Assembly: GCF_024763615.1 (NCBI RefSeq)
Contig: NC_077222.1
Location: 45,756,001-45,820,000 of the forward strand
Source: Phlebotomus papatasi
Taxonomy: Eukaryota > Arthropoda > Insecta > Diptera > Psychodidae
Length of the DNA: 64,000 nucleotides
Direction of reading: 5' to 3'
Under the pieces are notes generated by a model that did not search any database, was not told the origin of the DNA, and saw only the letters and a list, made by a program, of their open reading frames with translations. Position 1 is the stretch's first letter, and the number at the start of each line of letters is the position of its first letter. Positions 1 through 11,744 of this stretch are shown here, in pieces. A program made the translations under genes and the position numbers.

Positions 1-44
1 TCCGAGGGATTGTGGCCACAGAATTTTTGTTTTTGTTTTAAGTA

Positions 45-1795
45 GAGGAGACTGGGGTAAAAAGTCACAAAACGGATATTTTATTTTTTTACAAGCTACT
101 CGAGCGCTTCAAAAATTTCTAATTAGCGCAGTTTTATAGGAAATTTACCGCTCTAAAACTTTGTGAAAGTAATTTTCCTCTATTTTGTAAGGAAATACGT
201 TTATCGAGCCAATTTCTAAAAGGTAATTTTGTGACCATTCTTAAAAATGCTGGGGCAAATAGTACCAAACATTGTGTATTATCATATTTTGATTCGCTTC
301 ATTACGGGCTTCCATAAATTTGAAAAAATACCTAGAGGACATATTTTCATAGAAAATTTTTTCATCTACACCTTTGTAAAACAGCGTTTTCTCTACGAGA
401 AAAGTGAGAGAACGAGAAAAGCGCTTTTCAAGCTATTTTAGAAAAAAAACACACAAAATACTGCAAAAAACCAATGCAAACAACAAGTGGCGAGACATGA
501 TAATGACGTTTCTTTTCGCCGTGAGACATCAGAAATTGCTTCGCTTTTTTGTTACTTTTTGCTCTATACCTTTTGTTACTTTTTACCCAAAGTGGACATT
601 TTTAATAAAAGGATATTTGTGAAATTCTAAAATAGATAGCGGATTTGTATTCAAAGAGTCCAAATCATTTAGGAAATATTTACCAGTGCATCAATTTTGG
701 AAAATAAGTAGGTAGTAATTGTTATCTTCTGCAGGAAAATATTTCAAAAATAGGGCTAAAAATTTCGATAATTTTTTTATTTTCTAAATTCCTTGTACGA
801 ATTCTAAGAAACTTACGACACTGAAGAAGGTCTATGGAGGCTATCTATAGAAAAAAATTGAACTACCCGGCGGGACCAAAATACACAGTTCACATGACAT
901 ACAATGTATTTACGACTTATTCTTGGAGGAAAAATACATAGTTACACATGTATTATGTATTTGATGAGGACTTGTCATTCAAAAATACAAGTTCACTCAC
1001 ATACACAGTATAAACTACGTATTTCTGTACTGAGAGTACATAGTTGTACGAAAACTCCGTATAAACTACGTACTTGTAACTGCAAAATAACTTTCAACAC
1101 ACACATACAGACGCACACGACCAAATGGCGACCAAACAAACTTGACACATGCACCTGCCGTTTTTATTTTCAAATATTGACGAAATTATAGAAGTCACCA
1201 GAGGTTAGATTTAACCAGAGGCAACGATTGAACAATTTAGATAATCACAAAGTATCGTGTAAAAAAAAATATTTCGCAAAAACACTCACAGAATGGAATA
1301 AAAACATGCGTATTTTAGGTTTGCAACTTCTTTAATATTATCACTTCACTGTTTTCTACAGATAACACAGTGTCGCATAATTATTATATTATTATAATCA
1401 CTGAAATTACTAATAATTGTAACACATAATTTGTAAACAGAATATTCCAATGGAAAATATTTCCCGTTGTCAAAACAGCTGACAACACGCCTGCCAACAG
1501 CATTTTCTGTCATACGGGGTTTTTATTATATTTACGATGTATGTAATACTACGTATTTACTCTGTAAGAGATAATACTTCACACGGACACACTCACACCA
1601 AAGCACACTTCGGGTCTCATTTGGTGCAAATAGTACTGAGTAAAATGTATGGGCGTACATGATGATACTGAGTATTCGTACAACGTATATACACAGTTTA
1701 TACGTAGTTTGGTCCCGCCGGGTACTATCTTTTTTACCTTGGAAGATATTGAATTATGAATTTTTCGATTTGTGACTTTTTTCCCCAGTCTCCCC
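45..1795. mobile_element. Family A inverted-repeat element, copy 1 (host of C1)
   Basis: The ends are inverted copies of GRGGAGACTGGGG, flanked by TA on both sides (43-44 and 1796-1797). The interior resembles two other copies, at 7940-8501 and 58031-60446. It has no coding potential of its own and is interrupted by a second element at 866-1722. Short open frames inside (for example 247-441) are not conserved between copies. I regard it as a non-autonomous DNA transposon (MITE). Confidence 0.8.
866..1722. mobile_element. Family C element, copy 1, nested in A
   Basis: The ends are perfect inverted repeats, CCCGGCGGGACCAAA on the left and TTTGGTCCCGCCGGG on the right, flanked by TA/TA (or a 3-bp ACT duplication; the boundary is ambiguous). 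Just inside, the arms carry many variants of TACGTAGTTTATAC and ATACACAGTT. A second copy of almost the same length (852 versus 857 bp), in the opposite orientation, lies at 58829-59680. No transposase reading frame is visible. Confidence 0.85.
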
Positions 1796-1797
1796 TA

Positions 1798-3457
1798 TTT
1801 TTCCAACTCCTTTTTAGGGAAAAGAAAAAAAAAAGATCACAGATTAGTAGCAGGTAATGGTGCACATAACATTATTTTAAAATAATACAAAGTCTAATAG
1901 AGGGCGTGGCTTATTTTTTTATAGGCGGGGGTGGGGAACTTTGAGCTTCCCCTGCAATTTAATTTGTAGGAGAGTCTTTTATACCTAAAATGTCACAGTT
2001 TTCTGTATTCAGTATTTAATTTTCAAAAATGTCAATTTTATTCATAGAGGCAGAAAAAGGCATGCCTTAAAATTGTTTCTGGGTAGTGCTAATTCAAAAA
2101 GATAAATACCTCATATTAAAAAATGAAGCACTTCAAAAGAGGAGTCATTATTTAAAAAGTTTCTTGTTTTTTTTTTAGAAAGATTGAATAATATTATTTT
2201 TATCGTTTGCAAATTTTATTAATAACCTACTTTTCATGTTTGCCTGTTTTTCACTCATTTTCATTCAGCTAAGAAAAAACTCATTCATCACGAAAATCAT
2301 CTCTAAAAAATATATAAAATGATGATTTAAAAATCTACTTTTCTAGCTTCTTAAATCTACTTAGTTTTTTTTTTACAACTTTATCTTTTGATTTAATAAC
2401 TATTTTGTAGTCATGTGTTAAATTATCTCGTTTAACATTAAATCAATGAAAAGTTTTTTTTATTACTTTTGAGAGAAAATTGATGAGTTGACACAGTGAG
2501 TGAACAGAATAAGAGAGACAGAGATAAAGTTGATACTTTATTTTGATGATATTACACAAAAATAATATCAATGTGATGTTTGAAAATCATTTTCTGTGTT
2601 ACGAGAAATATATAAATGTGAGTTACTTATATTAAGGTCAAAAGGTTAGGCACTAACTTGAACTGAAAATGCCACACATCTCAACTCTCACATAGATTCT
2701 ATATTTCAGTGACTATGGGGGCATAGAGATGAAGAAAGAGTAATAAAAAAAAAGAATAGAATGAGAAAAAAAGAGCTAATTTTATCAATTTTATCGCAAT
2801 GTGATGTTTTAAAGAGAGAGAAGAGAATCACACAAAAAAATAAGCGTGTGAGAGAATGAAATTTTTATTTGTGACTTCGTTGTCTTCTGTTTCTCCTTTT
2901 TATTTTCTTTAAGCACTGCCAATCTAATATTAGGTTTAATATTAATTGTGATTAACACAGAAATTCCTGGGGCCAGAGAGTTTTAGTCTAATTGGGTTTT
3001 CCTTTTATTTTGGTAGCCCGCAGGAAGTGTGGGGAAATTATTACTGTTTTCTTTTTTTTATTTAGCTAAACATATAAAATGGTTATGGGAAACACAATTT
3101 CTTTTTGGATCATAATTAAATTCTATTCTACATAGTTAATAAAGTATTTTTATCTTTTCCAAAAGCCTTTTTGAATCGCTAAGTTTTCTGAACTATTTTT
3201 TTTTTAATCAGAGAAAGCTCTATTTTGTATCATAAAAAATCTTGGTTTGTGCTGATTTATTTAATAAGGGGGCAATCATTATGGTATATTTTACCCTTTT
3301 CGGAAATTTCTTTTTTAATTATTTAAAAAGAGAACCTGACATTTTTTTTTAAGTATTACGAGTAAAATTAACATTAAAAACATTCTGTGCAATTTTATAA
3401 TAATGCTAGCATAATATCCCGCAGCGGAACTAGGTCTTCTCGCAATCGAAATTTTTA
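1798..3457. other. AT-rich non-coding stretch
   Basis: No gene, recognisable element or splice-bounded exon is visible. There are poly-T and poly-A runs, and a purine-rich zone with GAGAGA-type tracts at about 2500-2860. It probably lies in an intron or upstream region of the FLYWCH gene to the right. Confidence 0.5.
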
Positions 3458-3459
3458 TA

Positions 3460-4189
3460 GGGTAAGTGTGCCAAATTTCGGCATAGTTGCATATAAGTAC
3501 CGAAGTCCTAAGTTTGAAATGCAATATTTTTAATTCATATTGATATTTTTTGTTACTTCCTTTTCGGGAGGGTTGTGTGGAACCTTGAAAACTAGTTCAT
3601 CATCTTTGTTTTCTTTAAATCACTTCCTAAAATATTTAAAAATTAATAATAATAATATGGACATTGCTTTGGATAGTATTCCGGCCACTTTGAGTAAAAT
3701 ACCGGCCACCTTTTTTCTGACCACCTTTTGTGACGCAACGGATAGAAAATTTCAAAGCGTCATACGGAACGAGTTTAATATTTAGTTTAATACGTTTATA
3801 TGACTCACAAGCCCTGAGATCTCCCGTGTAATTTGTCCTGAAGACCTGAAGAGTAGCATCTCAAATTTACCAATCGAAAACTAATCAATTTTCATGAAAA
3901 ACACCGAAGGAAAACCTTCTGAACTTCACCAGAAATCAAAGACTGCTAGAAACATAATCAATCTGTCACATTTTTTGTAAGACTTTCCACACCATTATAC
4001 ACCATTATACCTAAAATTTAACGGTCTTTGAGTTAATACATCCTGAAATGAATAAATATTTAAAAGTAAAATGAATTCATTGACTATTCGAAGATAACAT
4101 ACATAATTTTAATTTATTTATTTCCATGGCCGAAATTACACTCAAAGTGGCCGAAATTTGAAGCTGGCCGAAATTTGGCACACTTCCCC
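3460..4189. mobile_element. Family I element, copy 1
   Basis: The left end is GGGTAAGTGTGCCAAATTTC and the right end is its inverse with small changes, flanked by TA (3458-3459, 4190-4191). The word TTTCGGCCA or a variant occurs several times in both arms. The interior (a stretch with TTGTTACTTCC, and the ACACCGAAGGAAAACC segment) recurs in the copies at 34046-35097 and 46690-47673. It is shorter than the 34-kb copy, apparently by an internal deletion. Confidence 0.85.
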
Positions 4190-4201
4190 TACATGTATTA
4201 C

Positions 4202-4646
4202 ACTCAGTCCCGGCATTAAGTCCTTCGGGATTACGCACTTGACGGAATTAAGCACATACAATTATGCAAGTTTGCCTACCCTTGGGAGTCAATTTATGAA
4301 ATCATTTTTGAAATACGCATGAATGTATACTATGTTGCGACGCGGGAATTTTGAAAAAAATTTGCTATTTTTTCAGAATAAAACTTTAATTTCTTTTATT
4401 AGGGTAAATTTTTTAAATATTCTAACCATTTCTTGAAGAACTCTGGCGAAAAAGGACTGTTTGTTAATGAATTTTTATTAAACAGTTGATTTTTTTTATT
4501 TGAACTACTTTTACTCCGCGCGAAATTCGTTCTACGGCCGATTTATTCAAAAGAAAGCTCCTGCGGGTATGCAAATTTTCTCGATGCGTAATGCCATTTC
4601 GCGCGTTTTTTCGGTCCCGAAAATGTGCATAATACCGGGATTGAGT
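4202..4646. mobile_element. Family W element
   Basis: Inverted ends ACTCAGTCCCGGCATTA and (right end, reversed) ACTCAATCCCGGTATTA delimit about 445 bp. ATTAAGCA/ATTATGCA-type words recur near both ends, for example at 4251, 4263 and 4628. One arm of the same family, with a sharper CAGTAAGTCCCG tip, is at 39655-39722. The interior is non-coding. Confidence 0.65.
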
Positions 4647-4741
4647 TTATTATTTTTTTTTATACGATACTTCGTGCTGGAATTAAGAATATCTGGAAGC
4701 TTATTGGATGTAGATAAAGTACTTTCAATTCCCTAAAAATT

Positions 4742-4805
4742 TTGGTGATTAGGAGATTTGAATTCAAGACATTTGCATCGCAGGGCGAGTGTTATACCAT
4801 TTGAC
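4742..4805 (-). repeat. tRNA-like SINE head, decayed
   Basis: Read on the minus strand, this has a D-arm-like ATGGTATAACACTCG followed at the right spacing by GAATTCAAATC, close to the RNA polymerase III B box. It resembles the tRNA-derived head of a SINE, not an intact tRNA, because the acceptor stem is missing. Confidence 0.35.
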
Positions 4806-5554
4806 GAATTTGATTCATTGAGTGATCTTTAAAATTTAATTATTCTTCTTTAATTATTATCTTAATTCTTTTTTAATTATTATCTTCGAAATTTATTTGT
4901 TCTAAGATCATTATATAAGTTCGTATACAATATAGGATATGTATAGGGATATCAAGCATGAAATTTCTACTGATCTTTGTAAATGTCTACTGTAAGATGA
5001 AAATAACCGAGAACTTGAAAAACAATCATCAAACGCCTATTGGTGGTCGTAGTCCGACAAGATTACTCTTGTTAAGGGTGTGTTGACGTATGCATAGCTT
5101 AGGATCAATTTATTGTCAGATCAGAGCATTATATTATCGGGAGGCATGGTCGCTCTCTGCTTTAAAGCTGAACTGAACACCCTTCGGTTCCCACTCAGAG
5201 GGCTAACCCTAGAGACAAGGCACTTTGTTTACTCAATCTGTCTTTGGGAATACATAATTACGGCAGGGACTTTAGCTGCGGAACCGTTTCATCTTACATT
5301 ATTAACGATTTTCCAGTTTGTTTATTTCATATTTTAAGTATGATAGGTTTTCTTTGAGAAAGATCGTAAATTAATATTTACAACATCCTAGAAATTCGAT
5401 TTCTGCTATCCAAATTCTTCTGCAAAAATCAGAATAAATGATAATCGAAAAGCTCGGTCCGTTAAGAATATGCTGGGAGTTAGAAAATTTGCCATGTTTG
5501 CCATTACAGGTTTTGTAAGTTTGGTAGTGTCCTTTAAGTGACAATCTAGCGTTA
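4806..5554. other. Non-coding stretch, unclassified
   Basis: No gene is visible. Bases 5040-5300 are less AT-rich than the surroundings and might be an old repeat of unknown kind. The open frame at 5113-5337 has no recognisable family and no splice context. Confidence 0.4.
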
Positions 5555-5689
5555 TGCCCTAGACACACTAACGACTTAAGCCGAGAGACGACTTAGTGGA
5601 AAATTATGGAAATGTAGTTTAACCATTATTTCTAATAAAATTACACTAAGCCGTCTCTCGGCTAATCCTCAAGTCTGTCAAGGCCCTTA
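5555..5689. mobile_element. Family M hairpin MITE, copy 1
   Basis: A short palindromic element. The arms contain AAGCCGAGAGACG and its inverse CGTCTCTCGGCT, extended outwards by an imperfect match ending in AGGGCCTTGAC. A close second copy lies at 55900-56032, and a decayed half at about 39779-39808. Confidence 0.75.
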
Positions 5690-6091
5690 TCGTAATGAAA
5701 GGCTATACCTCTCCAATTAGCAAAAAACCGAATCTCTGGCTCTTATTTTTACTCGAACAGCCGCATCAAATCTATTCATCATGTACGATTAGATCAAAAA
5801 GATTAATTTCCCTGGTTGTCCTACCAAAATATCAGTAAGACCTTCATGAAGCACGGACAAAATTTTCCAAATAGATTCTGTACCAAATAGATGTTTCTAA
5901 TACTATTTTTGTTGTATGTAAAGTTACCATTTGATTCAAAAACGGCTCTTTACGTGAAAAGAGAAATGGTCACATTCATGCGATTCATTTCATTTTTTCC
6001 GATATACCAAGCTTAGAAATATGTCCGTCAGGACCCTTGAAAAAGAATGTAGTGTTCCTAAATAGTAACTGCGTTAAAATATAACTGATAT
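5690..6091. other. Non-coding stretch
   Basis: Nothing recognisable was seen here. Confidence 0.4.
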
Positions 6092-6827
6092 TGGCCTCAA
6101 TTCTGAGACCAAGATCAAGATTAAAATTTCAAACTGTCAAATATTTCCAAAATCAAGATTTTATATTCTGTCGCGAAGTATTTATGGAACTTAAATTGTC
6201 TTAGCTAAAACCAAAATTTCAAGATTTTTTTAACGAAACGTCCCTTCAGACAAATATCTTAATTTTTGTGCTGAATTTGTTGAAATTTCATCACATATAT
6301 TAGGAAAATTAATTATAATTCGTATTAAATAATTATGAGAGGTCATAATCGAGAGTAAATTAAGTGCAAGCAAGACTTGTGACGTATGATAAATTCTGAA
6401 ATGCTTATGGAAGATGTGATACTTTTGCGGGTATTCTAAGGGTGTTGTACTTCGATGGGAACATCAAGAAATAATGTAACATTTCAATTAAATTACAAGA
6501 CAAACGCGGTATTTTTCATAGTAATTCTGTTTTTGTTCCATCTCCTATAGAAATGTTCCTCATCAAGAGTAATTTCCTTATGAAACTCTTCAAATTGTTA
6601 GTTATCTTGAAAATTACAAGCACCTCCGAGAGGTTCTTAGTTGAAATTTTGAAATATTGGTTTCATCATTGCAAAATTTTATATCCACACGGTTTGTGTC
6701 TTGGATTTCAAGATTCCAATACATTTGACATATTTGACATCTTGATCTTGATTTTTTGATTTCAGAATTTCAAATTCTTGAAATTTTCTTGATCTAGGTC
6801 TTGATCTTGGTCTCAGAATTGAGGCCA
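6092..6827. mobile_element. Family L element with long perfect ends
   Basis: The left end TGGCCTCAATTCTGAGACC continues with AAGATCAAGA; the right end is the exact inverse over roughly 29 bp. The interior contains many ATCAAGAT/ATCTTGAT words near both ends. No coding sequence is seen. The target duplication is not clear. Confidence 0.8.
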
Positions 6828-6854
6828 TTTATAGGTTTTTATTAAGGATATTTA

Positions 6855-7072
6855 GGATCGAATGAACACCTCTTCGACAGGAACCCCTTTTGACACTTTT
6901 GTCAAAATGCTGAAATTTATTTAATTTATTTAATAAAATGTAAGTAATATGGTCTTTTTTCATTAATCTACGTTTTGCGATAAGGATAAGTGTTCAAATT
7001 TCATATTCAAAAAGGTACAGAGTAGGGTGTCAATAGGTCCTAACACGAGTTCTTAAAGTGTTCCTATCACCC
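6855..7072. mobile_element. Family E element, copy 1 (reverse orientation)
   Basis: About 218 bp flanked by TA (6853-6854, 7073-7074). It matches the reverse of the copy at 42733-42959: both contain GACACTTTTGTCAAAATG-type sequence and an AGAGTAGGGTGTCAATAGG segment. The word TATTGACAC recurs in the arms. Confidence 0.75.
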
Positions 7073-7245
7073 TATTTAACTGTTAAGTGTTTTTGTTTGT
7101 AATAGGATCTTGGTAACAAACCGAAAGGCTTTAGGTCTATATCAAGGTTAAGGGCGGGGGCGTATCCAAAAAAAGAAACGTGTCCATTTTTTTAAGTAAT
7201 CGAAAGTAATTGAATTATTTACTTTTATACTCTCTATTCTTTTGA

Positions 7246-7320
7246 TCTCAGTAGTGCAATAGGCAAGGGCGATGAGATCTCTGACTCGACTTTCATGGTA
7301 GTGAGTTCGAGTCCCGCCTG
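7246..7320 (+). repeat. tRNA-derived SINE-like fragment
   Basis: GAGTTCGAGTCCCGC is a near-perfect polymerase III B box. Upstream at tRNA-like spacing is a D-arm-like CAGTAGTGCAATAGGC. The acceptor stem does not pair, so this is not called as a functional tRNA gene. Confidence 0.45.
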
Positions 7321-7548
7321 GTTCAAATAACTTAATGACTAGAAAAAGACATTTTCAGATGTGAAAACGTAATAAAGTGCACCGCTTTTACTCTAGAAAT
7401 ATCTAACTTACTACGGAAAAGACATTTCTGGGCGATCTATGATCAGCAGATTTTTCCAATACAAAAACAAACACTGGTAATGATTAGATTGTAATTCAAA
7501 GGACAAATCTATTTATTTGTACTGCTCGAACTCTACGGAGAGAGCAGT

Positions 7549-7648
7549 ATATATGTGGGGCTCAGAATGAAAAATTAACATATCTTATGGTTAAAGCATA
7601 GGATAGCATAAAGCATATGTTCATTTTTCATTCTGAGCTCCACATATA
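7549..7648. mobile_element. Family N, 100-bp hairpin element
   Basis: A near-perfect palindrome: TATGTGGGGCTCAGAATG on the left and CATTCTGAGCTCCACATA on the right, with a short loop around 7590. The right end touches the first base of the next element, which sits at its terminal TA. Confidence 0.75.
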
Positions 7649-9098
7649 GGGTAGAGTCAATACTTTTTCGCCACTAAGCACTTTTTCGCCACCTAAATTA
7701 AAATCACATTTTAAGAGAATTATGATTTCGTGTAACTATGAAATGAGTGCTATTTCGTGACCTCTAACCAAATGAATCAGAAAACCATATCAGATGCTCC
7801 ACCGACAAGATTATTTGCAAGTTAATTAAAGAAATCGTCGACAAGGTGAACAGTCATTAAAAAAATATGGAGTTCTTAATAAACTTGTCAACGCTCAGAA
7901 AAATTGTCTTGCATTATTTTATGTTTTTGCAGTACAGTAGGGGAGACTGGGGCAAAATTTGTCAAAACGAAAATTTCAATATTCACTATTTTCTAAAATA
8001 AAAGAGACTGAGGCTTGAAATTTTTATTATAAATAGCCTTCATGAACCAAGGAAGGATTATGTAAAATAAAAAATAATGAAATTTTGAGCCCTATTTTTG
8101 GAATATTTGGCTTACAGAAAATATCAATACTGATTAGCTCAATTTAAGCACATTTCTCGTTAAGATAGAGAAAAATTGTATTCAACAAAGTTGTAGAGGA
8201 ATAAATTTCCTATAAAAATATGTCTATTTGATATTTTTAACATTTGCGAGAGTAAAACGCCACAAATTATCCAAAAACTGACAAAATTTGCCCCAGTAAT
8301 TTTGAGAATCTCCACAAAATCGACTTTTAGAAAATGATTCAAAAATCACATTTCTTTCGAGATATAGGAAAATAGTCTTCTGCAATGTTGTAGTGCAGTA
8401 AATTTACTATAAGAATATGCTTATTATAAAACGTTTAAGTTTTCTCAGAGCTTGTGAAACAATTAAATATGCGTTTTGACAAGTTTTGCCCCAGTCTCCC
8501 CTATTTGATATTTTTTGACTGAAAGTCAATCTGTTATTAACTATGCTTTGTTCTAATATAATTTATTAATAATGTTTCCAAAAAAAATTAAGAAATATGG
8601 ATGTGGTGAAATAGGGCTTACTCTTTTCGGCTGTGTAAGTGCTTTTCGCCACTCATTTTTCCAAGCATTTTACAAGTGGCACACCTCGCAGAATTTAGTT
8701 GAAACAGGCGTAATTTTCAATTGATTTTTGTCTCAAATAGAAAATGTGCGAAAAATCATTTGAAATACCCTAATAATTGTCTGGTATCGTTGTTAAGTAA
8801 GAAAAGTATTGAGCCGTGTACTTTTGGGGGTTTTCGAAAGCTGCTGTTTCTTAAAAATCAATTGAAAACAAGAGGCGAAAAAGTGTTTTAAAGGTGGCGA
8901 AAAGTACTGAAACATGCATTGTTGCAGAAAATGTAATTTTTCAACCAAGTATCCAAAAAATACCGGGAAGTCCCTTGGTTCAATAGAAAGATAATGCTTC
9001 AAAGCACCTATACATAAAATTTCATTTTATTTCGACAAAAAGTATAAGAATTACAATGGTATCAAACCTTAAGGTGGCGAAAAGTACTTACTCTACCC
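7649..9098. mobile_element. CGCCAC-word element, copy 1 (host of A2)
   Basis: The ends are GGGTAGAGTCAATACTTTTT and its inverse, flanked by TA (7647-7648, 9099-9100). The word CTTTTCGCCAC occurs twice at the left end and several times towards the right end (about 8640, 8875, 8895, 9073). A second copy lies at 12142-12852. It is interrupted by a family A element at 7940-8501. Confidence 0.85.
7940..8501. mobile_element. Family A element, copy 2, uninterrupted
   Basis: The ends GGGGAGACTGGGGCAAA and inverse are flanked by TA (7938-7939, 8502-8503). This is the one uninterrupted copy of family A in the window (about 562 bp). It preserves the empty site for the insertion that splits the copy at 58031-60446. 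Confidence 0.9.
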
Positions 9099-9109
9099 TA
9101 ATCCCTCGA

Positions 9110-9835
9110 TTTTTTCACTCCCCCAAATTTCCACCTTCCACCCCCCGGAGACCACTTTTCTTAACAAATCTTCACGTTTCAGACGATTTCTGAGAAATGG
9201 CACGCTGTTTGTCCGTCTGTCCGTCCGGCTGTCATCAGCTCTAGAGGCCAAACGGTTAGAGATAGAGACTTGGGACTTTCGGGGGACCCCCCATAAGTCG
9301 ACCCAAGGGTCCTTAGCATGCCCCTCATTTCCCCCCCAACCCTCCCCTTCCCCACCAAAACTATGTTTTTTTGGGTTTGCTCGAAAACGCGTCGTGCGAT
9401 TTATTTAATTTTTCGATATGTTTTAGAGATTATCTAGGCGAACATTTCGTCCATATACGAAAATACCGTTGAATCATTCCTAATAATGGTTTTTCAAGGT
9501 CAAAGGTTAAAAAGACACTAGAGTGCGCATTTATCAAGCAAATGGGGTTGTGTTTGGGTCGTTGGAAAGGTCTTGGAATTTCCGACAAAACTAAACCGGT
9601 TCCAATCGGTTTTGAATCGGTAGTGAACCGATAATAAATTTTTATCTGAAAATCAATCTTATTACTTTTAAAACTATTTTGGGGGATCTTTTGAGGGATT
9701 TGTAAATCGGTTCAAATCGGTTGAGAACCAGTAAACGGTAAATGATGCGAAAGTACTTTTGCGATATAGCATCTAAAGTCACGAGTTCCAGCATTTTGCA
9801 AAGCCCGGGACGCTTTTCCACCCCTTTCAATTTAT
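9110..9835. repeat. Unclassified GC-richer repeat (X)
   Basis: C-rich tracts at 9137-9360, a TCCGTCTGTCCGTCCG run at about 9213, and repeated AATCGGTT words at 9605-9725 mark this block as different from the surroundings. The phrase AAACGGTTAGAGATA recurs at about 52804. No ends or genes could be defined. It may be related to family K, which also has a CCGTCC run. Confidence 0.4.
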
Positions 9836-10319
9836 AATATCAAAATTATGCAAAAGTCTGTAAGAGGAATACGACAGTTGATTACGTTCGCAAACACAGA
9901 GGTTTTGTTACAGAAAAAGAAAAAAAGGAACAATCAATTTTTAATTTTTTTAATTTCCAGGGATTCCTAATTTACCAATGATTGCCCTCTCAGTTTGTTG
10001 AATTCGATATGAGTAGAAAATCTACTTTTACTCCCTTTAAAATATATTTTTTTTAATTTCGTGTTTTTCTTTTAATTTTACAATAAAATTAGTTGATTTG
10101 AATTAAGAGCAAAAAAAAATAATGGAACGAAAGGAATTTTTAGGAAATGATGTTGCAAGTTGTAGTTTTTTTTTAATTCTTTAGATGATTTTTGCCTTAT
10201 AGTGCACCTATCTATTTCAATCTATCTCTCCCGATGGCGCTCGTTATTGTTGTGTTGAGGTGGAGAGCACTGGGAGAGATTGTAAATGGTTATCTTTGAT
10301 ATCCACTTTTGTTGATCAG
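9836..10319 (+). other. Intron end with splice acceptor before the first FLYWCH exon
   Basis: AT-rich sequence ends in a T-rich tract and CAG at 10317-10319. An in-frame TGA at 10313-10315 shows that the coding frame cannot continue upstream unspliced, which supports the acceptor. Confidence 0.65.
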
Positions 10320-10959
10320 GTAGCAACGTCACGATGCTATCAACGACATCTCTGCTGCATGGAAATTGCATTTTCAATCGCAACAACACCGTGGCCACAC
10401 AGCAAGGCATGAAGACGTATTGGCTGTGTAAGTCTTACCGGATAACCATGTGCAGGGCGAGGTGTATCACGCATCAGGGTAGAGTGATATCTGCTACTGG
10501 TGTGCACAATCATCAGCCGCACATGAAGAGTTCGGGGGCTGAGATGTTGAATTCTCTGCCGCCGGGAAGTGGCATGAGATTGCCACAGGGTGTAGTGCCT
10601 GGGCAGAATCCGTCACAGGGGAATTCTCTGTCGGCGGTGGTGTCTCAGGCTAGTATGCAAATGTCAAATTTATCTCCGCAGCAGTCAATGAATGCTCAGC
10701 AAATTCATCAACAGCATCAGAATCATCATCATCAAGCCCAAAGTCATCATCATCAGGCTCATTCGAATGTGATGCACAATGTTTTGAGCCACAACAATCT
10801 CATGCAGCTGTCAAATATGAATCCAATCATTAATCCTGGACAACATCATGGCAATGCTAATATCCATGCAGCAGCGGCTAATCTTCAGGGTACACACAAC
10901 AGTGCTCATCACTTGCACAGTCCCAATTCCACTCAGGGTCAGCAGAGAACTTCAGTTGT

Positions 10960-11021
<62 letters not shown>

Positions 11022-11248
11022 CGGGACAAGAATCCGGGAATTTGCATCACAATACAACGCCAAATAGTCAAACAATGCCAGTTACTCCAACTTCTGTGGC
11101 TGCATCTCCGGGGGTGCCCAGTCAACAGCAATCCACTCCACCAAGCGATGATAGCGCCTGTCAGTCTCATGATATTCCAGTATCCTCAGCCACCAATCTC
11201 TTGTCCCCATCCAGTGCTCCATCCTTCAAGATGGAGCACAGCATGTAG
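10320..11248 (+). CDS. FLYWCH zinc-finger terminal exon with Q/H-rich tail (BTB-FLYWCH, mod(mdg4)-like)
   Basis: This is a last coding exon, not a whole gene. It starts after the acceptor at 10318-10319 with two bases that complete a codon, and ends with TAG at 11246-11248. Numbering from the ATG at 10334, residues 7-62 form one FLYWCH finger: Y29-W30, zinc ligands C32 and C40 (with an ARC after it) and H58/H60. The rest is a long low-complexity tail rich in Q, H, N and S, with HHH clusters near residues 130-143, twenty consecutive Q at 210-229 and a Ser/Pro/Thr-rich end. In insects such exons are spliced alternatively to a common BTB/POZ region; in Drosophila mod(mdg4) they supply isoform-specific protein or DNA contacts in chromatin insulators. 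The ATG at 10334 is an internal methionine, not the true start. Membership in mod(mdg4) itself is inferred; the long polyQ tail is not something I can match to a particular isoform. Confidence 0.85.
10961..11020 (+). repeat. Pure (CAG)20 trinucleotide run
   Basis: Sixty bases of uninterrupted CAG encode 20 glutamines in the tail of the first FLYWCH exon. No CAA interruptions are present, so the tract is likely to vary in length between individuals. Confidence 0.97.
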
Positions 11249-11557
11249 GATCAGGTGAAGGTGGAGGAGTGTGGAGAACAGGAAAATTCCACAACCTCTG
11301 GTCTAAGTACTTAAAATAATCTTGCAAGATGGGGAGAAGATTTTGCAGAAGGAGAAGTGTACATTCCTCATGTTCATTTTTCATGCATTGTTTTATATTT
11401 TTTGGAGAAACAGGCATTTTTTTCTTAATCAGGGAACTAACTATTATCATCAATTGGTTAAGCAATTAATTTATGCATGTTCTATTTTCTTAAAGAAACC
11501 CTTTTGTACATGAATGGAATTTATTAGAAAGGGAGATTTTTTTGTGCTGTTGATTGA

Positions 11558-11604
11558 TGAAACATGAAAGTGAAACATGAAGTGAAACATGGAAGTGAAA
11601 CATG
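11558..11604 (+). repeat. Short tandem repeat, unit AAGTGAAACATGA
   Basis: About four imperfect copies of a 10-13-bp unit containing GAAACATG, in the putative 3' UTR. Confidence 0.8.
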
Positions 11605-11738
11605 ATCTTGAGAAACTTTATGTTTATGTTAAAATTTGTTTAGAAATTGTCTTAGGCTTGGTGAAAAAATTTGTAGATGTAGACAAACTTAGGGTAATCC
11701 TCCCTCTCTCCCAAATGCCCCAATTTTCGGTATTTTTT

Positions 11739-11744
11739 AATAAA
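11739..11744 (+). promoter_or_regulatory. Candidate polyadenylation signal AATAAA
   Basis: The first canonical AATAAA downstream of the stop codon at 11248, about 490 bp into the 3' region. In AT-rich DNA such hexamers occur by chance, so confidence is limited. Confidence 0.4.

Noticed and set aside
7246..7320. A functional tRNA gene
   Set aside because: The B box is good but the acceptor stem does not pair and the anticodon arm is unclear; a SINE head is more likely.
10334..11248. A self-contained 304-residue protein starting at the ATG at 10334
   Set aside because: The FLYWCH finger begins within 10 residues of this ATG and a splice acceptor lies 14 bp upstream, so the ATG is internal to an exon.
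10848..11258. Poly-serine, poly-alanine and poly-leucine proteins over the CAG run
   Set aside because: They are other-frame and other-strand readings of the same CAG tract.
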